Shown here in pieces: positions 54,381-61,061 of a stretch of DNA of 64,000 bases; positions within the stretch are counted from its first letter, which is position 1, and every line of letters starts with the position of its first letter. Source of the stretch: Desulforhopalus sp. (GTDB lineage Bacteria > Desulfobacterota > Desulfobulbia > Desulfobulbales > Desulfocapsaceae); the NCBI GenBank assembly GCA_030247675.1, contig JAOTRX010000007.1:244537-308536 (forward strand), read 5' to 3'. The notes under the pieces are model-generated. The model saw nothing but the letters and a program-made list of their open reading frames with translations, was not told where the DNA came from and searched no databases. The translations under genes were made by a program, and so were the position numbers.

Positions 54381-55573
54381 AGCGGTGTCCCCGGCTTGTG
54401 CTCGACAGGCTTGATCCGGCTGTTGGCCTGGAGGGCTTTTTTGCTGTACATGACCACCCGTTCGCCACCGCCAAGGCCCTCGATAATCTGCACCCAGCCG
54501 TCGAGGTCGGCGGCACCGGTCTTGACCTTGATAAACCGCAGACGGCCTTCGCTAACCGTCCACACGCCAAGCTGGCCAGCGACTCGTTGCAGGCTGGCAT
54601 TGTGCACCGCAGGCATCGCCTTCAGGGGCACCGGGAAGACGGTAACCTCGGCCAGCTCCCCGAGGGGCGGGAGGGGGTGGGGCAGTTGCTTGAAGGTGAC
54701 TTTGCCGACAATCTCTTCGGTAATTGCATCGGCGATTGGCTCAAGACGCTCTACCCGTCCGGCCAGCTTCTCCCCGGCCAAGGAGCGGAGGACGATCTGC
54801 GCTTCCAACCCCGCCTTCAGCCCCAGCGCCCGTTGTTGGTCGAAACGGACAGTCACCCGGATGTTCGCCGGTTCAACGATCTCAACGACGGCCTGGCCGG
54901 GAACGACGGTAGTGCCGGGGTCGGCATCCCGCCTGGTGACCAGGCCGCTTACCGGGGCTATGAGGTGGAGATTATTACGCTGGCGGAGCAGGGCGTCGCG
55001 CTCGGCCTGCAAGCGCCGCACCTCTTGACGGGCAACCTCCAGGTTTGCCCGGGCGGCGGCAAGCGATGCCTCCGCCACGTGGTAATCCTGCTGCTTGATG
55101 TCGGTTGCTTCTTTACTGACCGAATGTACCGCCAGCAGTTGCTGGTAGCGTTCAGCCTGGGTTTTGGCGAAGGTCTTGCGGGTATCCGCTTCCCGGATAT
55201 TGGCCTCGACGGCGAGAACCGCGGCCTGTGCACGGCTGATGGTTGCCCCTTGGGCGCTTATCCGGTCGTCGAGATCGACCGGGTCCATGCCGCCGACAAC
55301 CTGTCCGGCCACGACCTGATCACCCGGCTGGACGTCTATATGCTGCAGCCGTCCGGCAAGGGTTGGGCCGATTTTGTGGACAAACTGCGCTTCAACGGTG
55401 CCGATGCCGAACAATGCCGGGGTTATCTCCCGCAGTTCGACAGTTGCCAGGGTGACTGGCACTGGGGCGAGTGGTCCGGATCGTAACAAGGTAAAGGAAA
55501 AAGCCCCGAGAAGTATCAGGAGAAAACCCGCCAGCAGCAGGGTTCTGCCATGGATTGTCAAGAATCTGTTCAT
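54377..55573 (-). CDS. Membrane-fusion (HlyD/DevB-type) protein
   Basis: 398 residues: an N-terminal anchor (LLLAGFLLILLGAFSFTLL), a biotinyl-like hairpin (VEAQFVHKIGPTLAGRLQHI), a long coiled coil (about 115-200) and a beta-barrel domain. It bridges the inner-membrane pump and the outer membrane. Its ATG overlaps the TetR stop (TAATG). Confidence 0.9.
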   Translation of the reverse strand: MNRFLTIHGRTLLLAGFLLILLGAFSFTLLRSGPLAPVPVTLATVELREITPALFGIGTVEAQFVHKIGPTLAGRLQHIDVQPGDQVVAGQVVGGMDPVDLDDRISAQGATISRAQAAVLAVEANIREADTRKTFAKTQAERYQQLLAVHSVSKEATDIKQQDYHVAEASLAAARANLEVARQEVRRLQAERDALLRQRNNLHLIAPVSGLVTRRDADPGTTVVPGQAVVEIVEPANIRVTVRFDQQRALGLKAGLEAQIVLRSLAGEKLAGRVERLEPIADAITEEIVGKVTFKQLPHPLPPLGELAEVTVFPVPLKAMPAVHNASLQRVAGQLGVWTVSEGRLRFIKVKTGAADLDGWVQIIEGLGGGERVVMYSKKALQANSRIKPVEHKPGTPL

Positions 55574-56178
55574 TATCGGCTCCGAATTCCACGAGTATAT
55601 ATGGTAAAGACCTCTGGCGCATCACTGCGGATACGAAGGAGATCTCCGGACAGCAAGGATTGCATGATCAAGCCCTGGATGGTGCCGATAAAAAGGGTGG
55701 TGGCGGCCTTGGTGTCAACTTCAGGGCTGACGGTGCCCAACGCCTTGCCTTGTTCAATGCGTGTCCCGATGAGCAGGGCGTACTGCTTGAGCATTGTTTG
55801 TGCTATCTGTTTGGCGGCAGTGGCATCGGCCTTTTGCAGTTCACCGAAAAGAATCCGAGGGATACCCGGGCGGTCAATGGCAAACTCGAGGTGGGTCATA
55901 AATATTGCCCGCAAGGCGGCGAGCGGCTCCTCGGTTGTCTTCGAAACATGATTGATCTGCGATAAAAGCCGGTCGCTTACCGACTCCATCACCGCCTGCC
56001 AGATGGCATCTTTTGTGGCGAAGTGGCGAAACAGCGCACCTTGCGACAGCTGCATCTGGGTGGCGATGGCATAGGTGGTTATCTCGCTGGGATTATGCAA
56101 GCCGGCGAGCTGCAGCACTGTCTCGATGATTACTTCCCGCCGTTCATTTGCCGGCAAGCGCTTGTTACTGTTTTGCAA
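55573..56178 (-). CDS. TetR-family transcriptional regulator
   Basis: 201 residues: an N-terminal helix-turn-helix (TTYAIATQMQLSQGALFRHFATKDAIW) and a ligand-binding C-terminal domain. First gene of the efflux operon, so it probably represses it through the palindrome just upstream. Ligand unknown. Confidence 0.92.
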   Translation of the reverse strand: MQNSNKRLPANERREVIIETVLQLAGLHNPSEITTYAIATQMQLSQGALFRHFATKDAIWQAVMESVSDRLLSQINHVSKTTEEPLAALRAIFMTHLEFAIDRPGIPRILFGELQKADATAAKQIAQTMLKQYALLIGTRIEQGKALGTVSPEVDTKAATTLFIGTIQGLIMQSLLSGDLLRIRSDAPEVFTIYTRGIRSR

Positions 56179-56496
56179 AGCATGTCTCCCTGGTATGTGA
56201 GTAATTAAATACTATCTTAATTGCTGAGGACACTGACGGCAAGGTTCAGGATAAAAAAAATCAAAACATACTGCACATCGCCCATCGGTGACTTCAGTAC
56301 AGGAAGATGGAGGGGGAGAAAGTTGCGAGAGGAGCAGGATCCTGTTTCCAGGGTCTTGCTGAACCGCTTGTGGCGGTTTCTGTCTAAGGCCGGCTGGACC
56401 TGGCGCAGGGAGGTGTGGAGGGCCGGTCTATGAATTTTTCGCGATGCTTTGCTTCACGCGGTGAGCGATGAAGCATTGGCAAGGCAGACCCGGAGG
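56179..56496. other. Regulatory region upstream of the TetR operon
   Basis: 318 bases with no supported gene. It holds the AATTAA-N8-TTAATT palindrome at 56203-56222 and otherwise shows nothing I can name. Confidence 0.5.
56203..56222. promoter_or_regulatory. Candidate TetR operator
   Basis: AATTAA (56203-56208) and TTAATT (56217-56222) form a perfect inverted repeat with 8 bases between, 25 bases upstream of the TetR start. The position suits autorepression of the operon. Confidence 0.45.
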
Positions 56497-57360
56497 CTAG
56501 CGGTCGTGGTCATGCGGCTGGGAATGATCGTGTTGGTCGTGGTGATGATCGTGCAGGTGGTCATGCAGGGTCTGGCGCGCCTTTTTGGCCTGGGCCAGGC
56601 CTTCCATGCCGCCCGGGGTGCAGAGTGGACAGGCCTGGAGACGCAGGGGCTTTTCCAGATGGCTGTTCTTGAGGAGGGCCTCATCCTGGAAGATATCCTC
56701 GGTGGGGCCGTCGGCCATGACCGTGCCGCCGTGGATGACGATGGTCCGCTCGCAGAGGTCGAGGACCATGTCGAGGTCGTGGGTGGCGATGATCTTGGTG
56801 TGGTGAAAGCCGCCGAGGAGCTTGATGAGGTCGCGGCGCGCCTTTGGATCAAGATTCGAGGTTGGCTCGTCCATGACCAGGATGTCCGGGCGCATCGACA
56901 GCACGGTGGCGATGGCCACGGCCCGTTTTTCGCCGCCGGACAGCTTGTAGGGCGGGCGTTCTCGGAGATGGGCCACGCCGCTGCGGGCGAGGGCGTCCTG
57001 AACCCGCAATTCCACCTCATCTGGTGGCAGGCCGAGGTTCTGCGGGCCGAAGGCGACATCCTCGTAAACCGTCGGCATAAACAGCTGATCGTCCGGGTTC
57101 TGAAAAATCATCCCAACCGTCTTGCGGATGTCCATGACCGTTGCCTTGGTTAAGGGAAAATCACCAATGCGCACCGTCCCGGTCTGCGGCGTCAGATAGC
57201 CGTTGAGGTGAAGGAGCAGCGTCGATTTCCCGGCGCCGTTAGCCCCGACCACCGCCACCGACTCGCCGTGATGGATGCGAAAGGAGATACCGCGCACCGC
57301 CTTGGTGCCGTCCGGATAGGTGTGGTTGAGGTCCTGGACCTCGACGATGTGATGGCTCAT
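56497..57360 (-). CDS. cbiO: Nickel/cobalt ECF transporter ATPase with His-rich tail
   Basis: 287 residues from the ATG at 57360 (ATGA overlap with cbiQ). An ECF ATPase: Walker A GANGAGKSTLLLHLNG, signature LSGGEKRAVAIAT, Walker B ILVMDEPTSNLD. The C-terminal 25 residues are exceptionally rich in His and Asp (HDHLHDHHHDQHDHSQPHDH), likely buffering Ni or Co ions. Works with CbiQ and CbiM encoded upstream. Confidence 0.93.
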   Translation of the reverse strand: MSHHIVEVQDLNHTYPDGTKAVRGISFRIHHGESVAVVGANGAGKSTLLLHLNGYLTPQTGTVRIGDFPLTKATVMDIRKTVGMIFQNPDDQLFMPTVYEDVAFGPQNLGLPPDEVELRVQDALARSGVAHLRERPPYKLSGGEKRAVAIATVLSMRPDILVMDEPTSNLDPKARRDLIKLLGGFHHTKIIATHDLDMVLDLCERTIVIHGGTVMADGPTEDIFQDEALLKNSHLEKPLRLQACPLCTPGGMEGLAQAKKARQTLHDHLHDHHHDQHDHSQPHDHDR

Positions 57361-58169
57361 GATGACAGTCCTGTGATAAACCGGCCGAGGAGTTCCGGCA
57401 GAGCGTAATAGCGCATAATAAAAAAGAGGGTGGCGCAACCAGCCAGGGCCAGCAGATCGCCTGTCGTAATACTGAGGACCTGGCGAATGCGGATGGTGCC
57501 GTCGAAGCCCCGGCAGAGCATCGCCAGGTGAATCCGCTCGGCCCGGTCGAGGGTTCTGAGCAGCAGCTGGCCGACCAGATGGGCAAAGGTCCGCATCCCC
57601 ATGGGCTGCCGGCGAAACGAACGCTGGGCGCGAGCCCGGTGCATAGAAAGTCCTTCGTCAATGAGAACGAAGATATACCGGTAGAGGACAAGCAGTTGCA
57701 CCGCGAAGATTTTTGGCATGCCCAGTTTCACCATGGCCATGCACACGGCGTTAAAACCGGTGGTGGCAATGAGCACTAGTACCGCGCTTACCGTCAGGAT
57801 ACAGCGCAGAAGTATGGAGCCAAAAGACAGCCAGCCGCCGGTGATGGTCAGTGCGCCGAGCTGGAGGATCGGCTGGTGATCGAGGAAAGGATTGAAGATG
57901 CCGACCATGACCGCAAAGGGTGAGACGACCAGCAGCTTTTTGCCGAGGTAGCCGGCGGGTATTTCGGCCGCGTGGATGATAACCATCAAAAACAGGCCAA
58001 AAGGCAGCATGGCCGAGATGGTGTATTTGTCAAAAGAGACGACGGCAAGGACAAAAAGCGCGGTCGTCAGGACTTTGATCCTTGGGTCGAGGCGATGGAT
58101 GGCGGTGGTGTTGCCGGCCAGAGCTTCAAGGGTGCTCAGATCAAAAAAGGCCGATTGAATTTTCGCCAT
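57357..58169 (-). CDS. cbiQ: Nickel/cobalt ECF transporter T-component
   Basis: 270 residues from the ATG at 58169 (AAGGAG seven bases upstream). The membrane protein has the coupling motif family region (LSMHRARAQRSFRRQP; and AERIHLAMLCRGFDG with the Ala-Arg-Gly type signature). It couples the ATPase to the substrate-binding CbiM. A terminator lies between cbiM and this gene. Confidence 0.9.
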   Translation of the reverse strand: MAKIQSAFFDLSTLEALAGNTTAIHRLDPRIKVLTTALFVLAVVSFDKYTISAMLPFGLFLMVIIHAAEIPAGYLGKKLLVVSPFAVMVGIFNPFLDHQPILQLGALTITGGWLSFGSILLRCILTVSAVLVLIATTGFNAVCMAMVKLGMPKIFAVQLLVLYRYIFVLIDEGLSMHRARAQRSFRRQPMGMRTFAHLVGQLLLRTLDRAERIHLAMLCRGFDGTIRIRQVLSITTGDLLALAGCATLFFIMRYYALPELLGRFITGLSS

Positions 58170-58197
58170 GCTGCGGCTCCTTGGCATGTGTTACCGG

Positions 58198-58237
58198 AAA
58201 AAACGGGCAGAGATGGCGAGCGTACCATCACTGCCCG
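58198..58237 (-). terminator. Intrinsic terminator between cbiM and cbiQ
   Basis: On the minus strand CGGGCAG (58237-58231) pairs with CTGCCCG (58210-58204), with an inner GATGG/CCATC stem, followed by six T. It would end part of the cbiM transcripts before cbiQO, so it may set the subunit ratio or mean cbiQO has its own promoter. Confidence 0.82.
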
Positions 58238-58273
58238 GAGATGACAAGGTCGGCCTTCGGGCTTTTCAGCCCT

Positions 58274-59305
58274 TTATGCAGCCCTCCTGCGTTTTTTGAG
58301 GAGCAGGCCGCAGAGCAGGGTGATGACGAGCGTCAGTACACCGCCAACCAGCCCTGAGGTCGTGGTTCCACCGTCGACCGCCGGCCAGGCAGTTTGCTCT
58401 TCTCCTGCCGGTTCAGGGGCTTTGCCCTTGAAGCCATAGTCCGGGAGAAAGGCGATCTTTTCCTGCAGGTCCGCTAGACTTTGATGAATCCCCTGCTCCG
58501 GGCCTTCCAGCTCTTCCTTGCCAGATATCTTGGCCATCGACCATTCCAGGCCGTCCGGAGAAGACGAGGCGAACCACGATAAACCCCCGCCGACGACCAC
58601 TGCCGCCGCGGCAATTGCCCCGACCACCTTGCCGATGGGCAGGCGGCCGAGAGGCCGCGCCGTTGCCGCAAGTTCGAGAATCTCCGGCCGCGCCCGCCAG
58701 ATAAAGGTTACGACGGCGGTGGTGACCAGGCCCTCCACCAGGCCAATAGCCAGATGAATGGGCAGCATCACCGAAAGAAAGGCGGAAAGCGGCAGGGCGG
58801 AGACACCGGAGACGACCGTTTCGAAGACCACCCCGAGAGCGCCGAGCTGCAGACCGATAATTGCCGCAAGCGACGCCCCCAGGCCAATACGGAACGGTGT
58901 GTGCCTGGTTCCGGCAATGGGCTTATAAATCAGCGAATAGGCAATAAAACAGGGAAACACCCCGAGGTTGAAGATGTTGCAGCCGAGCGCCAGCAGGCCG
59001 CCGTCGGCAAAAAACAGGGCCTGGACAGTGAGCACCGAGGCGATGGTGAGAAAGGCGGCGTGAGGACCGAGCAGTATGGCGAGGATCATTCCACCGCCGA
59101 GATGGCCGGAGGAACCCGTACCCGGGATGGTAAAATTGATCATCTGGGCGGCAAAGATAAAGGCGCCAAGTACCCCCATCAAGGGGATCTTCCTGTCGTC
59201 GAGACCGGCCTGGACCTTTTTGCCGCAATAGGCGATTGTTCCGGCGGTGGCGATCCACAAAGTGCCGCCAACTGCGGGAGAGAGAAGGGCGTCGGCCATA
59301 TGCAT
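58274..59305 (-). CDS. cbiM: Nickel/cobalt ECF substrate-binding component with fused PDGLE domain
   Basis: 343 residues from the ATG at 59305 (GGAGAAG upstream). The start MHMADALLSP carries the N-terminal His that coordinates the metal in CbiM/NikM, so this start is required. Six or seven membrane helices follow (SSGHLGGGMILAILLGPHAA). A C-terminal PDGLE segment (about 250-330) is the CbiN/NikN part fused to M. It imports Ni or Co; specificity is not resolvable, though the nearby cobamide genes favour cobalt. A fused MN form replaces a separate cbiN gene. Confidence 0.92.
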   Translation of the reverse strand: MHMADALLSPAVGGTLWIATAGTIAYCGKKVQAGLDDRKIPLMGVLGAFIFAAQMINFTIPGTGSSGHLGGGMILAILLGPHAAFLTIASVLTVQALFFADGGLLALGCNIFNLGVFPCFIAYSLIYKPIAGTRHTPFRIGLGASLAAIIGLQLGALGVVFETVVSGVSALPLSAFLSVMLPIHLAIGLVEGLVTTAVVTFIWRARPEILELAATARPLGRLPIGKVVGAIAAAAVVVGGGLSWFASSSPDGLEWSMAKISGKEELEGPEQGIHQSLADLQEKIAFLPDYGFKGKAPEPAGEEQTAWPAVDGGTTTSGLVGGVLTLVITLLCGLLLKKRRRAA

Positions 59306-59405
59306 GGTGGCTTCTCCAAAGAAAGGGTGTGTCGTCGTGCAGCCCACGGTCGCGGCAGATACTTGCGGCGGAGTCGCGGTAGATGATGTTATAAAAAATT
59401 CGTTT

Positions 59406-59424
59406 GTAACACTGAACGTATTAC
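59406..59424. promoter_or_regulatory. Candidate metal-regulator operator upstream of cbiM
   Basis: GTAACACTGAACGTATTAC is an imperfect palindrome (GTAACAC and GTATTAC halves), resembling half-sites of NikR-type operators in sulfate reducers, though with shorter spacing. It lies about 100 bases upstream of cbiM and next to a TATAAC -10-like sequence. Confidence 0.35.
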
Positions 59425-59553
59425 AGAAATTTCGTTCGTGTGTCAAAGGGAAAAATTCAGAGAAGGGCGGCCTGTGTCCTTTTGTGACCTGCCGCGGCAA
59501 TGTACGCCTATCCTCTTAAGCCGGCAATTCCCAGCTGATCAGGAGCTGGGTGG

Positions 59554-60213
59554 CTAATGGGCAGGGCTGTAGACGTAGAACAGGATAGCGAAAAAATGGG
59601 CAGCGCTGCCAGCCATGACAAAGAGGTGCCAGATGGCGTGGTTGTACGAGAGCTTTTTCCAGACGTAGAAGATGACCCCGAGTGAGTACAGCAACCCACC
59701 GGCAACGAGGAGGATGAGGCCGCCCGTGGCCAGGGAGGCAACGAGCGGTTTGCCGGCGATGACCACCAGCCAGCCCATCCCCAGGTAGAGGAGTATCGAC
59801 AGCCAGCTGATTCTCCGTGGCAGCACTACCTCCAGCACCAGGCCGCAGACGGCCATCCCCCACACCAGACCAAAAAGGGTCCAGCCCCAGCCGCCGCGCA
59901 GGGTCACCAGGGTCAAGGGCGTGTAGGTGCCGGCGATAAGAACGTAAATCATCGAATGATCAAGTTTTTGGAATATCCGCTTCAGATTTGGGCTGGATAT
60001 CAAATGATAGAGAGTGGATGCCAGGTAGAGGAGAATGAGGCTGCTCCCGTACACCGCGGCGCTGACGATATGCCAGCTGTTGCCGTAGCGGATGGCGGCG
60101 ATGAGCAGAAAGACCAGGCCAACAATGGCCAGGCCGGTGCCTATGCCGTGGCTGATGCCGTGGGCAAGCTCTTCCTTAAAGGAGTATTTTGAGGTTTGTT
60201 GCGAACTGGACAT
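59554..60213 (-). CDS. Hemolysin III family membrane protein
   Basis: 219 residues with seven membrane helices. Family motifs: EELAHGISHGIGTGLAI (first His), STLYHLI, KLDHSMIYVLIAGTYTP and the C-terminal HAIWHLFVMAGSAAHF. This places it in the HlyIII/PAQR group with probable metal-binding His and Asp. Despite the name, bacterial members are rarely shown to be haemolytic. Confidence 0.92.
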   Translation of the reverse strand: MSSSQQTSKYSFKEELAHGISHGIGTGLAIVGLVFLLIAAIRYGNSWHIVSAAVYGSSLILLYLASTLYHLISSPNLKRIFQKLDHSMIYVLIAGTYTPLTLVTLRGGWGWTLFGLVWGMAVCGLVLEVVLPRRISWLSILLYLGMGWLVVIAGKPLVASLATGGLILLVAGGLLYSLGVIFYVWKKLSYNHAIWHLFVMAGSAAHFFAILFYVYSPAH

Positions 60214-60284
60214 AGAGGGGGAGTCTGTGTGGCGATGGTGTTCGGTGTTCGGCCTATGGCTCAGATGAATTATTGTCGGCTGTC

Positions 60285-60338
60285 ATACCGCAAGGGCATA
60301 ATTTTCGTTTGAGCAGGCGAGCTGCTCAACAGAGCTTT
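60285..60338. repeat. 54-bp repeat element, single copy
   Basis: Starts ATACCGCAAGGGCATAATTT. It shares the hairpin, here TTGAGCAG paired with CTGCTCAA (8-bp stem on the minus strand). Its last bases contain the TTA that is the stop codon of the minus-strand gene at 60337. Related to 37558-37719 and 42347-42400. Confidence 0.88.
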
Positions 60339-60672
60339 AGAGGACGTCTTCATCGTCGACGATGATCGTTTCATTCTTGATACGCTGGCGGATTTGCTTA
60401 CGGTAGAAAATCTTTTCCTGGGCCTCATGGGGAAGTTCGGAAAACATGATGAGGTTTTTTTTAATCAATACATCAATGAGATCCTCGACGATACGGACGA
60501 TACCGCTATCCATCATGGCGAGGAGTTCGAGCATTGAATCCTTCGAGGCGTTAGCAGAAAGAAATTCGAGAATATCACTCCCCGAGGCTGCTGCTGTTTC
60601 CTTCTCCAGCTCGCCGGCATCCCGCTTTACCGCAATGATTTCACCCTGTTCATTTCTTTCTATGTACAACAT
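60337..60672 (-). CDS. Conserved hypothetical protein (acidic, small)
   Basis: 111 residues beginning MLYIERNEQGEIIAVKRDA, resembling a family of small proteins loosely annotated in proteobacteria as tryptophan-synthase-beta-like. It is mostly helical and acidic, with no membrane segment. The stop codon is supplied by the adjacent repeat element. Function unknown. Confidence 0.7.
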   Translation of the reverse strand: MLYIERNEQGEIIAVKRDAGELEKETAAASGSDILEFLSANASKDSMLELLAMMDSGIVRIVEDLIDVLIKKNLIMFSELPHEAQEKIFYRKQIRQRIKNETIIVDDEDVL

Positions 60673-61061
60673 GGTAAGGCTCCTCTGCGAACGGGTCTTG
60701 ATGGTTCCGCTACGGAAATCAAGGGTCAGTCATTCGAGTAACATAAAGAGCATCTTGTGCCAATGGAAAAATCAGTATCCTCACCCCGGTACTGGTGAAC
60801 TGCCCCTAATCGGCATAAGAGATCAGCATTTTTTCTTCCTAAAAAATATTTTTTTGGATCAAAAGTAAAAAAGATTGGGGAGATTTTTTTTATCTAACTT
60901 CCCAGTCTTCTTGATATATCCATGTATAAATAGGGTCTCTGGGGTAACATAAGAATATTTCCTAGTACCAAAGTACAATACCAATCCCTTGTGGCCAGCC
61001 ATATCCTGAGATCAAGTAGAGCGTATATGTAGCACGAAACCAAAGCATGGAGGGAATCAAA
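60673..61061. other. Leader region of the large adhesin gene
   Basis: 389 bases with no gene seen, holding an A/T-rich tract (60840-60895) and probably the adhesin promoter. I checked for a cyclic-di-GMP riboswitch and saw none of its conserved sequence. GGAGGG lies near the start codon. Confidence 0.45.

Noticed and set aside
60673..61061. Cyclic-di-GMP riboswitch before the adhesin
   Set aside because: None of the conserved sequence blocks of known classes could be found.
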